Source: Actinomadura alba (GTDB lineage: Bacteria; Actinomycetota; Actinomycetes; Streptosporangiales; Streptosporangiaceae). Taken from it: a stretch of DNA of 64,000 bases. Shown one piece after another: positions 9,959 through 19,716 of the stretch. Location of the stretch: assembly GCF_014323705.1 (NCBI RefSeq), contig NZ_JABVEC010000011.1, positions 174,448 to 238,447 of the forward strand, given 5' to 3'. Below the pieces are notes generated by a model. The model was not told the DNA's origin and made no database searches. It saw only the letters and a program-made list of their open reading frames with translations. The translations under genes and the position numbers were made by a program. Position 1 is the stretch's first letter. The number at the start of each line of letters is the position of its first letter.

Positions 9959-10776
9959 CACCGGCCCCCGATTCCGTCGCGGCCGCCGGCACCGGATCCC
10001 GCCACACGGGACGAGGGCTCCGCCTGGACGGGGTCTCCAAGGCGTTCGGCTCCGGCGCCACGGCACTGCTCGCCCTGGACAACGTGTCGCTGAACGTGGC
10101 GCCGGGCGAGTTCGTCTGCCTGCTCGGCGCCTCGGGCTGCGGGAAGAGCACGCTGCTCAACCTGGTCGCCGACCTCGACCGGCCCAGTGCGGGCGCGATC
10201 GACGTCGGCGGCGCCCGGGTGGCGCTGATGTTCCAGGAACCGGCGCTGTTCCCGTGGCTGACCGTCACCGGCAACATCGAGCTCGCCCTGCGCATGCGCG
10301 GGGTACCGCGTCAGGAGCGTCGGCAGCGGGCCGCGCAGCTGCTCGCCTCCGTGCACCTGGGCGGCTTCGAGCGGCGGCGGCCGCACCAGCTGTCCGGCGG
10401 CATGCGGCAGCGGGTGGCGCTCGCCCGCGCCCTCGCCCTCACCGTGGACGACGCGGACGCCTCCCGCGGCACCGTACTGCTCATGGACGAGCCGTTCGGC
10501 GCGCTCGACGCGATGACCCGCGACCTCCTGCACGACGAGATCGAGCGGATCTGGCGCGAGCGCGATCTCACCGTGCTGTTCGTGACGCACAACGTGCGCG
10601 AGGCGGTACGGCTGGGCGACCGGGTCGTCCTGCTGTCCAGTCGCCCGGGCCGGGTCGTCGAGGAGTTCCCCGTGACACTCGACCGCCCTCGGCGAATCGA
10701 CTCCACCGAGGTCGCGACGCTGTCCGCCGCCATCACCGACCGACTGCGCGAGGAGGTCAGCCGCCATGGCGCCTGA
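9955..10776 (+). CDS. ABC transporter ATP-binding protein (SsuB type)
   Basis: 273 residues, cytoplasmic. Walker A GASGCGKST, Q-loop MFQEPALFPWL, signature LSGGMRQRVALARAL, Walker B VLLMDEPFGALD and switch VTHNVREAV are all intact. The insert between signature and Walker B (VDDADASRGT) is slightly longer than usual. It powers import together with the lipoprotein and permease on either side; start overlaps the previous stop (ATGA) and the end overlaps the permease start by 11 nt. The class is that of nitrate/sulfonate/taurine importers. Confidence 0.92.
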   Translation: MTPAPDSVAAAGTGSRHTGRGLRLDGVSKAFGSGATALLALDNVSLNVAPGEFVCLLGASGCGKSTLLNLVADLDRPSAGAIDVGGARVALMFQEPALFPWLTVTGNIELALRMRGVPRQERRQRAAQLLASVHLGGFERRRPHQLSGGMRQRVALARALALTVDDADASRGTVLLMDEPFGALDAMTRDLLHDEIERIWRERDLTVLFVTHNVREAVRLGDRVVLLSSRPGRVVEEFPVTLDRPRRIDSTEVATLSAAITDRLREEVSRHGA

Positions 10777-11668
10777 GGCGATGACCACTGAGCCGAGGAA
10801 AGACACCGAGGACCTCGCGCCGGCGGTGAACCGGGAGCTCGCGGGGCTCGACGCCCTCGAGCTGACGGTGCGCTCGCGCCGCAATCCGATCGCCCGCCTC
10901 TGGTCGGCGGCCTGGCCGGTGCTGGCGGCGGTCGGGATCGCGCTGGCCCTCTGGCAGCTGGTCGTCCTGAGCGGGTGGAAGGAGTCGTGGGTCCTGCCGG
11001 GGCCCGCCGACGTGCTGCCCGAGCTCTGGAACTCGGTGACGAGCGGCTCCTTCTGGGGTGCCGTCGGCCTGACCATGCAGCGCGCCGTCATCGGCTTCGC
11101 CGTGTCGGTACTCGTCGGCACGGTCCTCGGGCTGGCGGTGTCCAGGTTCGGCGTGCTCCGCCGGGCGTTCGGATCCCTGATCACCGGCCTGCAGACCATG
11201 CCGTCCATCGCGTGGTTCCCGCTCGCCATCCTGCTGTTCCAGCTGAGCGAGAGCGCGATCCTGTTCGTGGTGGTGCTGGGGGCGGCGCCGTCCATCGCGA
11301 ACGGTCTCATCGCGGGCGTGGACTATCTGCCGCCGATCCTGCTGCGGGCCGGGAAGGTCATGGGCCTTCGCGGGTTGTCGCAGTACCGGCATCTGATCCT
11401 GCCGGCGTCGCTGCCCGCCTTCGTGGCCGGGCTCAAGCAGGGCTGGGCGTTCGCCTGGCGCAGCCTGATGGCCGGTGAGCTGCTCGTGCAGATCGGGACC
11501 ACGTCGTCGGTGGGCCGGCTGCTCTCGGACTCCCGGGAGCTCAGCGACACGGCGGCGATGATCTCGGTCATGCTCGTCATCCTGGTCATCGGCATCGTCA
11601 TCGACCAGCTCTTCGGCCTGGCCGACCGTACCCTGCGCAACCGGTGGGGCCTGAACGCCGCCGACTGA
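10766..11668 (+). CDS. ABC transporter permease (SsuC type)
   Basis: 300 residues with about six membrane segments. A cytoplasmic N-terminal tail of some 50 residues precedes the first helix (AAWPVLAAVGIALALWQLVV). The EAA-type coupling loop is seen at GKVMGLRGLSQYRHLILPASLP, read as GLRGLSQYRHLILPASLP. The start ATG has GAGGAGG upstream inside the ATPase gene. It forms the membrane channel of the sulfonate-type importer. The operon ends here, facing the PBP gene across a hairpin. Confidence 0.9.
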   Translation: MAPEAMTTEPRKDTEDLAPAVNRELAGLDALELTVRSRRNPIARLWSAAWPVLAAVGIALALWQLVVLSGWKESWVLPGPADVLPELWNSVTSGSFWGAVGLTMQRAVIGFAVSVLVGTVLGLAVSRFGVLRRAFGSLITGLQTMPSIAWFPLAILLFQLSESAILFVVVLGAAPSIANGLIAGVDYLPPILLRAGKVMGLRGLSQYRHLILPASLPAFVAGLKQGWAFAWRSLMAGELLVQIGTTSSVGRLLSDSRELSDTAAMISVMLVILVIGIVIDQLFGLADRTLRNRWGLNAAD

Positions 11669-11735
11669 ACGCCACCACCGACCGAACCGCACCGACCGAA
11701 CGGCACCGACTGACCCCCGCACCCCGGCCGCGATC

Positions 11736-11760
11736 GGCGGCGGTACGGCCCGACGCCGCC
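11736..11760. terminator. Bidirectional hairpin between converging permease and PBP genes
   Basis: GGCGGCG, 11-nt loop, CGCCGCC, with further partial pairing of flanking GATC on both sides. It lies between two converging genes and abuts the PBP stop. No T-run, as is common in high-GC actinobacteria. Confidence 0.5.
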
Positions 11761-11763
11761 GGA

Positions 11764-14121
11764 TCAGCCGGGGAACGGGGGGAAGGTCGGCTCGGGCCCG
11801 GGATCGGGCTCGCCGCCGGGCCCAGGATCGCGTTCGGGCTTGCCCTTGCTGACGTAGAGGGTGACCACGGTGCCCGGCTCGACCGTCGAACGCGGGCCCG
11901 GCGCCATGTCGGCGATCGTGCCGGCCTTGTACTTCTCCGAGGTCACCGGCTTCGGCCCCATCCGGACCTTGAACCCGGCCGCCTCCAGCCGCTTGATCGC
12001 CTCGGCCGGCTTGAGCCCGCGCACATCCGGGACCTGGACGGCGTCCTCGCCGGAGCCCTTCCTGAAGTACTGCGACGGCGGCCGGTGGAACCCCCGGGCG
12101 GGCCGGCCCTTCAGAGCCTCGACCATGGTGTCGCGCCAGATCGGCGCGGGAATGGTCGCGCCGTAGACCGGGCCGTAGCAGCGGCCGTCCATGCACAGGC
12201 CGTCCATCGGGTGGGCGTAGCCGCCCCGCGGGTCGCCGACCCAGACCGCCGCGGCCAGATCCGGCGTGTAGCCCGCGAACCAGGCGGCCGAGAAGTTGTC
12301 CACGGTGCCGGTCTTGCCGCCGGCGGGCCGGCCGATGGCCATGCCGCGCGCCGTGCCGTCGGTGAGCACGCCGCGCAGCACATGGTTGACGGCGTCGGCG
12401 ACGCCCTGGCGCATGACCTGCTTGCAGTCGGCTTTCGGTACCTCCAGCACCCGCCCGGACGCGTCCGTCATCTTTTTGATCGCTATCGGCTCGCAGTACC
12501 GGCCGCGTGCGCCGAAGGCCGCGTAGGCCGCCGCCATGCGCACGGGTGAGACCGTGTTGAAGCCGAGGGTGAACGACGGGAACTGCTCGAGGGCCGCGCC
12601 GCTCGCCTGCCGCATGCCGAGCCGCTCCGCCATCTCGGCGGTGTCGCAGAGCCCGACCTTCTTCTGCAGGGCGAGGAAGTACGTGTTCACCGAGTGGTGG
12701 GTACCGGTGAGCAGCGAGAAGCTCCGGCCGCCCTCGCCGTCGGCGGAGTTGCGCAGCATCTTGGTGTCGCCGACCCGCTCGCCCTCGCAGTTGCGGTAAC
12801 CCGTGGGCTGGAACCGGCGCGGCGCCATCAGCCGCTCGCCGAACGGCATGTTCTCCTCGAGCGCCGCGGCGAGGGTGAACACCTTGAAGGTCGAGCCGGC
12901 CTGCATGCCGATGCTTGCGCCGTGGGAGGCGTCAGCGGCGAAGTTGATCCAGGTCTTGCCACGCTCCTTGTCCGGCCCGAGCCGGCGGTCCACGGCCATG
13001 CCCTTGATCTCACCGGTGCCCGGCTCGATGAGCGCCTCGGCCGCCGCCTTGCCCGCCGAGTTCTTCACCGGGACCCTGCGGTCGAGCGCGCGCTGCGCGG
13101 CCCGCTGCACCTTCCAGTCCAGGGTGGTGCGGATGGTGAGGCCTCCGGTCTGCAGCAGCCTGCGCCGATCCTCGACCGTCGCCCCGAACACCGGGTTCCC
13201 GAGCATCTCCCGCTGCACGTAGTCGCAGAAGAACGGTGCCTTGCTCGTCACGCATCCGTTCTCGGTTCGCTTGACCCGCAGTCCCAGCGACCGCCGCTTG
13301 GCGGCGTCGGTCTCGGTCCGCCCGACCCAGCCGAGCTCGGCGAGCCGGGACAGCACGACGTCGCGCCGCGCACGCGCCGCCTTGGGATGCAGCCGGGGGT
13401 TGTAGGCGTGCGGGTAGCGGACCAGCCCGGCGAGCGTGGCGGCCTCATGGAGGTGGAGCCTGGCGGCACCCTTGGAGAAGTAGTGCCGGGCCGCCGCCTC
13501 GATGCCGTACGCCCCGTCGCCGAAGTAGGCGATGTTGAGGTAGCTCTGCAGGATCTGGTCCTTCGACATCTGCCGTTCCAGCGCGACGGCGTAGCGCAGC
13601 TCCCGCACCTTGCGGCCGGGCGTGACCTCCAGCGCCGCCTGCCGCTGCTGGTCGGTGTCGGCCATCGCGAACAGCAGGTTCTTGACGTACTGCTGGGTGA
13701 TGCCCGAGCCGCCCTGCGTGACCTTGCCCGCCTGGGCGTTCTGGACGAGGGCGCGCAGCGTGCCCTGTGAGTCGAGCGCGCCGTGCTCGTAGAAGCGGCT
13801 GTCCTCGACCGCCAGTACGGCCTGCCGCACGATCGGCGCGACCTGGTCGAGCCGTACCTCCACCCGGTTCTCGAAGAAGAACGTCGCCAGGGTGGAGCCG
13901 TCGGCGGCGAGGATCCTCGATCGCTGGGGAAGCGGCGGAGGACGCAGATCGCTCGGCATGCTCTGGAACCAGCGGGCGCCATCGCGCGCGCCGACGCCCG
14001 TCGTGCAGGCCAGCGGGAGCACCATGAGCGCGACCAGGACGCCGGCCACAGAGCCCATGCCCGCCAGGCGGCTCAGGGCGCCCAGCGCCGCTCCGGCACG
14101 TGCCTCCCCGTGTGACACCAC
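11764..14121 (-). CDS. Class A penicillin-binding protein with C-terminal PASTA domain
   Basis: 785 residues. One membrane segment near residues 24-40, then a GT51 transglycosylase domain with catalytic Glu in AVEDSRFYEHG (about 106) and GGSGITQQ, then a transpeptidase domain with SxxK at GSTFK (S410), SxN at HSVN (477) and KTG at GGKTGT (603). A PASTA module (VPDVRGLKPAEAIKRLEAAG, about 695-765) and a Pro/Gly/Glu-rich tail end the protein. It polymerises and cross-links peptidoglycan outside the membrane; PASTA suggests control by cell-wall fragments. Same strand as mazG, 33 bp downstream of it. Confidence 0.95.
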   Translation of the reverse strand: MVSHGEARAGAALGALSRLAGMGSVAGVLVALMVLPLACTTGVGARDGARWFQSMPSDLRPPPLPQRSRILAADGSTLATFFFENRVEVRLDQVAPIVRQAVLAVEDSRFYEHGALDSQGTLRALVQNAQAGKVTQGGSGITQQYVKNLLFAMADTDQQRQAALEVTPGRKVRELRYAVALERQMSKDQILQSYLNIAYFGDGAYGIEAAARHYFSKGAARLHLHEAATLAGLVRYPHAYNPRLHPKAARARRDVVLSRLAELGWVGRTETDAAKRRSLGLRVKRTENGCVTSKAPFFCDYVQREMLGNPVFGATVEDRRRLLQTGGLTIRTTLDWKVQRAAQRALDRRVPVKNSAGKAAAEALIEPGTGEIKGMAVDRRLGPDKERGKTWINFAADASHGASIGMQAGSTFKVFTLAAALEENMPFGERLMAPRRFQPTGYRNCEGERVGDTKMLRNSADGEGGRSFSLLTGTHHSVNTYFLALQKKVGLCDTAEMAERLGMRQASGAALEQFPSFTLGFNTVSPVRMAAAYAAFGARGRYCEPIAIKKMTDASGRVLEVPKADCKQVMRQGVADAVNHVLRGVLTDGTARGMAIGRPAGGKTGTVDNFSAAWFAGYTPDLAAAVWVGDPRGGYAHPMDGLCMDGRCYGPVYGATIPAPIWRDTMVEALKGRPARGFHRPPSQYFRKGSGEDAVQVPDVRGLKPAEAIKRLEAAGFKVRMGPKPVTSEKYKAGTIADMAPGPRSTVEPGTVVTLYVSKGKPERDPGPGGEPDPGPEPTFPPFPG

Positions 14122-14154
14122 GGGGCAAGCCTAGAACGGGGAGATCTCGCCGCC

Positions 14155-15117
14155 CTAACGATCCTGTTCCCACTCTTGGACACGGTCACGGAAACGCCTG
14201 GCGATGTCGCGCAGCTCGGCCTCCGCGTCGCGCCCCTCGCCGCGGGCCCTCGCGACCAGCGCGAACAGTTCGGCGCCGATGCCCTCGCCGAGCCCCGCGT
14301 ACAGGTCCTCGGGTGCCCCGGCCCGGTCGGCGCGCCGCTGCAGCTGGGCCGACAGCGACAGCGCGGGCTGGCCCATGGGGACCCCGTCGAGGATCGAGTG
14401 GTCCTCGCTCTTCTCCGCCCGCTCGGCCGCCTTGATCTGCTCCCAGTTGGCATTGACCTCGTCGGCGTCCGCCACGGTGACATCGCCGAACACGTGCGGG
14501 TGACGGCGCACGAGCTTGTCGACGATGCCGGCCGCCACGTCGTCGATCGTGAAGCCGGTGTCGTCGGAGCGCTCCGAGGCCACGACCGAGTGGAAGGCCA
14601 CCTGCATCAGCACGTCGCCTAGCTCTTCGCGCAGCGCGTGCAGATCCCCGCTCTCGACCGTGTCGAGGACCTCATAGGACTCCTCGAGCAGGTACGGCAC
14701 GAGCGACTCGTGCGTCTGCTCGCGGTCCCACGGACACTCGCGGCGCAGCGTGTCCATCACCGTCACCAGGTCGAGCAGCCGGGCGCCCGGCAGGTCGTAG
14801 GAGGCGTGCAGCACCTCCATGTCCACGACCTCGGCGCCGCCCGACACGACGAGCGTGCCGATCTCGCGAAGCAGCCGCTCGTCGCCGTCGGGGGCCGCGA
14901 CCCAGACGACCGTGCCGGACCGCGCGGCCTCGATGAGGGCGCGCGGGTCGGGCTCGGCGACCTCGACCCGTACCCCCGCCTCACGCAGGTAGGGCAGCTG
15001 CGGGTGATCGTCGGAACCCACGAGCACCCGGGAGGCCGACCGCAGGGTCTGCCAGGCCGGCCAGGTCAGTGCGCCCGGGGCGACCCGGTGGGTGGTGGCG
15101 AGCATGACCAGGGACAT
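14155..15117 (-). CDS. mazG: MazG-family nucleoside triphosphate pyrophosphohydrolase
   Basis: 320 residues. The C-terminal half carries the MazG motif: RRECPWDREQTHESL, LLEESYEVLD, and EELGDVLMQVAFH, giving the EExxE/ExxD metal site. It hydrolyses NTPs to NMPs and helps clear damaged nucleotides or ppGpp precursors. The first 110 residues form a SAM-methylase-like Rossmann region typical of actinobacterial and MazG-long proteins (VLVGSDDHPQLPYL, VVWVAAPDGDERLL). It begins 2 bp after the stop of the SurA-like lipoprotein, consistent with the mfd-SurA-mazG row. Confidence 0.93.
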   Translation of the reverse strand: MSLVMLATTHRVAPGALTWPAWQTLRSASRVLVGSDDHPQLPYLREAGVRVEVAEPDPRALIEAARSGTVVWVAAPDGDERLLREIGTLVVSGGAEVVDMEVLHASYDLPGARLLDLVTVMDTLRRECPWDREQTHESLVPYLLEESYEVLDTVESGDLHALREELGDVLMQVAFHSVVASERSDDTGFTIDDVAAGIVDKLVRRHPHVFGDVTVADADEVNANWEQIKAAERAEKSEDHSILDGVPMGQPALSLSAQLQRRADRAGAPEDLYAGLGEGIGAELFALVARARGEGRDAEAELRDIARRFRDRVQEWEQDR

Positions 15118-15119
15118 GG

Positions 15120-15791
15120 TCAGCCGATGTCCGAACCGTTTTTGGACAGCGTGTGGACGGCCGGGGTCATCCCCGCCCGCCGCGGGTCGTACGACCCGTA
15201 GCGGGGGTTGATCTTGATCTTAAGCGTCCCGGCCGCGCGCAGGTAGGTCTCCTGCAACCGGCGCAGGGCCTGCTCCTGCTGTTGCTGGTCGACCGTGGCC
15301 TGGGCGTCCACCGCCACGCCCTGCTGCTGGGCGACGGTGCGGACGATGATGTTCGAACGCACGAAGTCACGGCTGTAGCGGACCGGCAGGGAGCCCGCGA
15401 GGAGGCTCGCGTTGATGGCCCGCTCGCCGCCATTACGGGCGATCAGCTCGTCGATCTGCCCGCGGCCGACCGTGATGCCCTTCTCCCGGGCCACCTGGTC
15501 CCACACCCGTATCTCGATGAGCTGGAAGAGCGCGCTGCGGACCGGCGAATCGGGGTCGAAGGGGACCTGCTGGCCCTGCTGCTGCAACTGCTGCTGGAGC
15601 TGCGCGGCGTCGGGGTTACCGGCGTACTCTCGCCGCCAGTCCTCGACGACCGACTCGAGCTGCGAGATCGTGATGCGCTGGTCGCCGACGGTCGCGGCGG
15701 CGCCCAGCTTCACCGGCTGGCAGGCGGTCAGCGTGCCGGCGGCCAGCACGGCCGCGGCGACGACGACCGCCTTGAAGGATGTACGGAACAC
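15120..15791 (-). CDS. SurA N-terminal domain lipoprotein
   Basis: 223 residues. Signal peptide with lipobox LTAC (about residue 24). The mature region ATVGDQRITISQLESVV matches the SurA/PrsA N-terminal chaperone domain, followed by a Gln-rich helix (QLQQQLQQQGQQ) and RSALFQLIEIRVW. No parvulin PPIase domain is present, so it would act as an extracytoplasmic folding helper or be a reduced relative. GTG start with GGAAG upstream. Sits between mfd and mazG in the common actinobacterial order. Confidence 0.8.
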   Translation of the reverse strand: MFRTSFKAVVVAAAVLAAGTLTACQPVKLGAAATVGDQRITISQLESVVEDWRREYAGNPDAAQLQQQLQQQGQQVPFDPDSPVRSALFQLIEIRVWDQVAREKGITVGRGQIDELIARNGGERAINASLLAGSLPVRYSRDFVRSNIIVRTVAQQQGVAVDAQATVDQQQQEQALRRLQETYLRAAGTLKIKINPRYGSYDPRRAGMTPAVHTLSKNGSDIG

Positions 15792-15849
15792 GAGCTTCCA
15801 ATCACGTCCGTGAGATCACAGTTCGGCACGATCACCGGTGGGAATGAGT

Positions 15850-18800
15850 CTAGTTTCCCGAAGTGACCGGTTCGAGCAGGAGCGCTTCCACGAGGTCGGT
15901 GCACCACGCCAGCAGTTCCTGGTCGCGGAGCGGGCGGCCGCCGAGCGGGGCCGTCTTGGGGGCCGGCACCAGCAGGGTCCGCTGAGCCGGCTTGAGCAGG
16001 CTCTTCGGATACAGCCGCTGCAACCGTACCTGCTTGGAGTCCGGCAGCTCGACCGGCGCGAACTTGATGTGGTTGCCCTGGAGGGTCACGTCGGTGAGCC
16101 CGGCCCGGCGCGCCTTCGCCCGGAACCTCGCCACCTCGAGCAGGTTCAGCACGGCCACCGGCAGCGGCCCGAACCTGTCCTTCAGCTCCTCGTGCACCGC
16201 GGTGATCTCATCGGCCGACTCGATGCCGGCGATGCGCCGGTAGGCCTCCAGCCGCAGCCGCTCGCCCGGCACGTACTCGTGCGGCACATGCGCGTCGATC
16301 GGCAGCTCGACCTTCACCTCGGCCGTCTCGGCCGGGCCCTCGTGGCGCAGCTCCCGGACCGCCTCGCCCACCATCCGGACGTAGAGGTCGAAGCCGACGC
16401 CCGCGACGTGGCCGGACTGCTCGGCGCCGAGGATGTTGCCGGCGCCGCGGATCTCCAGGTCCTTCATCGCGACGAACATCCCGGCGCCCATCTCCGTGTG
16501 CTGCGCGATGGTCGCCAGCCGCTCGTGCGCGGTCTCGGTCAGCGGCACCTCGGGCGGGTAGAGGAAATAGGCGTAGGCCCGCTCACGACCTCGGCCGACC
16601 CGCCCGCGCAACTGGTGCAGCTGCGAGAGGCCGTACGTGTCCGCACGGTCGACGATCAGCGTGTTGGCGTTGGGGATGTCCAGGCCGCTCTCGACGATCG
16701 TCGTGGCGACGAGAACGTCGTAGTTCTTCTCCCAGAAGTCCACCATGACCTGCTCGAGCTGCTGCTCGTTCATCTGGCCGTGCGCCGTCGCGATGCGCGC
16801 CTCGGGCACCAGCTCGCGCAGCGTCTGCGCGACCCGGTCGATCGACCGGACCCGGTTGTGCACGAAGAACACCTGGCCCTCGCGGAGCAGCTCGCGCCGG
16901 ATGGCCGCGGCGATCTGCTTCTCGTCGTAGGGACCGACGAACGTGAGTACGGGATGGCGCTCCTCGGGCGGCGTCAGGATCGTCGACATCTCGCGGATGC
17001 CGGTCAGGCCCATCTCGAGCGTCCGCGGGATCGGGGTGGCCGACATGGCCAGCACGTCCACCTGCGTCCGCAGCCGCTTGAGCTCCTCCTTGTGCTCGAC
17101 GCCGAACCGCTGCTCCTCGTCGATGATGACCAGGCCGAGCGACTTGAACCTGCTCTGCGACGACAGCAGCCGATGCGTGCCGATCACGACGTCGACGATG
17201 CCCTCGGCCGCGCCGCGCAGGGTCTCGGCGACCTCGGCGTCGGTCTGGAACCGCGACACCGGCTTGACCACGACCGGGAAGGCGTTGAACCGCTCGCTGA
17301 ACGTCGACATGTGCTGCTGTACGAGCAGCGTCGTCGGCACGAGCACCGCCACCTGCTTGCCGTCCTGCGCGGCCTTGAACGCGGCCCGGACGGCGATCTC
17401 GGTCTTGCCGTACCCGACGTCGCCGCAGATCAGCCGGTCCATCGGGACCGGCTTCTCCATGTCGCGCTTGACCTCTTCGATCGCGCCGAGCTGGTCGGGC
17501 GTCTCGACGTAGGGGAAGGCGTCCTCGAGCTCGCGCTGCCACGGCGTGTCAGGGCCGAACGCGATGCCGGGCGACGCCATCCGGGCCGAGTAGAGCCGGA
17601 TCAGCTCGCCGGCGATCTGCTTGACCGCCTTGCGCGCGCGCCCCTTGGCCTTCTGCCAGTCGGCGCCGCCGAGCCGGTGCAGCGACGGCGACTCGCCGCC
17701 CACGTAGCGGGTGATCTCCTCGAGCTGGTCGGTCGGCACGAAGAGCCGGTCGCCCTTGGCGTACTCGATGATCAGATACTCCCGGGTGGCGCCCTGCACG
17801 GTGCGGCTGACCATCTCGACGTAGCGGCCGACGCCGTGCTGCTCGTGCACCACGTAGTCGCCGGTGCGCAGCTGCAACGGGTCGATCCCGCCACGCCGGC
17901 GCGACGGCATCCGCCGCATGTCCTTGGTGGACGACCGCTGACCGGACAGGTCGGTCTCGGTGAGCACCGCCAGCCTGACCGCGTCCCAGACGAACCCGTT
18001 CTCCAGCCGTCCGGTGGCGACGTGCACGATCGACGCCTCGGGCGGGCCTGGCAGGTCGGCGAGCCGCGCGCCGAGCCCCTCCTCGCGGACGACCTCGGCG
18101 AGCCGCTCGGCCGGGCCGTGCCCCTCGGTGAGCAGCACGACGTGCCACCCGTCGTGGATCCACCGCTTGACGTCGTCCATCACCTTCGTGGTGTCGCCGC
18201 GGTAGGCCTCGGCCGCGTGCGCCCCGATGACGGCCACGAGGTCGCTGGACTCTTCGGTGGCCTGCTCCTCGTCCGCGGGCCCGAACGGCGTGACGCTCCA
18301 CCACGGCAGGTCGAGCTCGGCGGCTCGGTCGCGGATCTCCGCCAGGTCCTTGTACGCCGCCGCGCCGAGGTCGATCGGCGCCTCGCCGCCGGCCGCCGCG
18401 TTGACCCACGACGCCTCCAGGAACTCCTGGCTGGTCCGTACGAGCTCGACCGCGCGGGTCCGGAGCCGCTCGGGGTCGCAGGCGAGGACGTAGGAGCCCT
18501 TCGGCAACAGGTCGAGCAGCAGCTCCATGTGGTCGGCGAGTACGGGAGAGAAGGCCTCCATGCCCTCGACGGTGTCGCCGTCGGCGAGCCGGCCGAGGAT
18601 GTCCACCAGCGAAGGGTGCTCCTCGGCGAGCCGCTTGGCGCGTTCGCGTACCTCTGGGGTGAGCAGGAGCTCGCGGCAGGGCGGTGCCCACAGGCCCTCC
18701 TGCGCGACCTCGAGCGACCGCTGGTCGGCGGCCTTGAAGTAACGGACCTCCTCGACCGTGTCGCCCCAGAACTCCACCCGCAGCGGGTGCTCCTCGGTGG

Positions 18801-19392
18801 GCGGGAACACGTCGAGGATGCCCCCGCGCACGGCGATCTCACCGCGCTTCTCGACCAGGTCGACCCGGTGGTAGCCGGCGTCGACCAGCCGCTTCACCAC
18901 GTCGTCGAGCCCGGTCTCGTCGCCCGTGCGCAGCCGTACCGGCTCGAGCTCGCCGAGGCCGGACACGATCGGCTGCAGCACGGCGCGCACCGGCGTGACG
19001 ACGACCCGCAGCGGTCCCGCGGCGGGGTCGGACGGGTCGGGGTTGGCGAGCCGGCGCAGTACGGCGAGGCGTTGCCCGACGGTGTCGGAGCGCGGCGACA
19101 GCCGCTCGTGCGGCAGTGTCTCCCAGGCCGGGAAGTGCGCGACCGCGGCCGGGTCGAGCAGGCTGGTGAGCGCGGCGGTCAGATCCTCCGCCTCGCGGCC
19201 GGTCGCGGTGACGGCGATCACGGTGCCGTCGGTACCGCCGATCTCGGCCGCGAGCGCGGCGGCCAGGACCGGCCGCAGGGACGTCGGCGCGACGAGGTCA
19301 TATGTGGGGGCGGCCCCGGCGCGCGCCGCGTCCAGGGCACGCCGCAGGGCGGGGTCGGAGCGGGTGAGATCAAGGAGTCCGGAAAGCGTCAT
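15850..19392 (-). CDS. mfd: Transcription-repair coupling factor
   Basis: 1180 residues, full length. N-terminal UvrB-homology modules (LLDPAAVAHFPAWETLPHE region), the RNA polymerase interaction domain (LRTGDYVVHEQHGVGRY), and the SF2 translocase with Walker A GDVGYGKTEIA, DEExQ box VIIDEEQRFG, SATPIPRTL and the TRG region. It removes stalled RNA polymerase at lesions and recruits UvrA. The start is ATG at 19392, matching the usual N-terminus MTLSGLLDL; an in-frame upstream extension to 19686 is only an Arg-Ala-Leu repeat encoded by the tandem repeat upstream. Confidence 0.97.
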   Translation of the reverse strand: MTLSGLLDLTRSDPALRRALDAARAGAAPTYDLVAPTSLRPVLAAALAAEIGGTDGTVIAVTATGREAEDLTAALTSLLDPAAVAHFPAWETLPHERLSPRSDTVGQRLAVLRRLANPDPSDPAAGPLRVVVTPVRAVLQPIVSGLGELEPVRLRTGDETGLDDVVKRLVDAGYHRVDLVEKRGEIAVRGGILDVFPPTEEHPLRVEFWGDTVEEVRYFKAADQRSLEVAQEGLWAPPCRELLLTPEVRERAKRLAEEHPSLVDILGRLADGDTVEGMEAFSPVLADHMELLLDLLPKGSYVLACDPERLRTRAVELVRTSQEFLEASWVNAAAGGEAPIDLGAAAYKDLAEIRDRAAELDLPWWSVTPFGPADEEQATEESSDLVAVIGAHAAEAYRGDTTKVMDDVKRWIHDGWHVVLLTEGHGPAERLAEVVREEGLGARLADLPGPPEASIVHVATGRLENGFVWDAVRLAVLTETDLSGQRSSTKDMRRMPSRRRGGIDPLQLRTGDYVVHEQHGVGRYVEMVSRTVQGATREYLIIEYAKGDRLFVPTDQLEEITRYVGGESPSLHRLGGADWQKAKGRARKAVKQIAGELIRLYSARMASPGIAFGPDTPWQRELEDAFPYVETPDQLGAIEEVKRDMEKPVPMDRLICGDVGYGKTEIAVRAAFKAAQDGKQVAVLVPTTLLVQQHMSTFSERFNAFPVVVKPVSRFQTDAEVAETLRGAAEGIVDVVIGTHRLLSSQSRFKSLGLVIIDEEQRFGVEHKEELKRLRTQVDVLAMSATPIPRTLEMGLTGIREMSTILTPPEERHPVLTFVGPYDEKQIAAAIRRELLREGQVFFVHNRVRSIDRVAQTLRELVPEARIATAHGQMNEQQLEQVMVDFWEKNYDVLVATTIVESGLDIPNANTLIVDRADTYGLSQLHQLRGRVGRGRERAYAYFLYPPEVPLTETAHERLATIAQHTEMGAGMFVAMKDLEIRGAGNILGAEQSGHVAGVGFDLYVRMVGEAVRELRHEGPAETAEVKVELPIDAHVPHEYVPGERLRLEAYRRIAGIESADEITAVHEELKDRFGPLPVAVLNLLEVARFRAKARRAGLTDVTLQGNHIKFAPVELPDSKQVRLQRLYPKSLLKPAQRTLLVPAPKTAPLGGRPLRDQELLAWCTDLVEALLLEPVTSGN

Positions 19393-19530
19393 TTCTGCCA
19401 GGGTATTCCTGCCGAGGTCAGGCGGGGCGGCGCGCCGTCGGCGCAGCCCGGACCGCCTGGGAACCGGATGGGCCGGGGATCGGCACCAGCCTACGCCGCC
19501 CGGCCACGGCCCCGGTCTCCGTATGGGCCT

Positions 19531-19590
19531 CCGGGCAAGTCTCCGGGCAAGTCGCCGGGCAAGTCGCCGGGCAAGTCGCCGTGCACGTCG
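19531..19590. repeat. 12-bp tandem repeat (5 units) upstream of mfd
   Basis: Units of CCGGGCAAGTCG: the first ends CT, three are perfect, the fifth reads CCGTGCACGTCG. It lies in the 324-bp gap between mfd and the divergent methyltransferase gene. Copy number may vary between strains. Confidence 0.85.
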
Positions 19591-19716
19591 CCCGCGGGTC
19601 GCTCCGCACATCGCCCCACGTGACCCCGCGCACATCGCGCACGGGCCCGGCCACAGACACGTCAAGGAGGCGCAAATGACGGACACTCCGCTGTCATCTG
19701 GCTACGCTGCGATACC

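Noticed and set aside
19531..19590. Possible CRISPR-like array
   Set aside because: Units are 12 bp and directly adjacent with no spacers; it is a plain tandem repeat and no cas genes are present.
15838..19623. Very long open frame on the plus strand opposite mfd (over 1200 codons)
   Set aside because: It is the antisense shadow of a high-GC gene: His/Arg/Asp/Leu-rich composition with no domain, while mfd on the other strand shows all helicase motifs.
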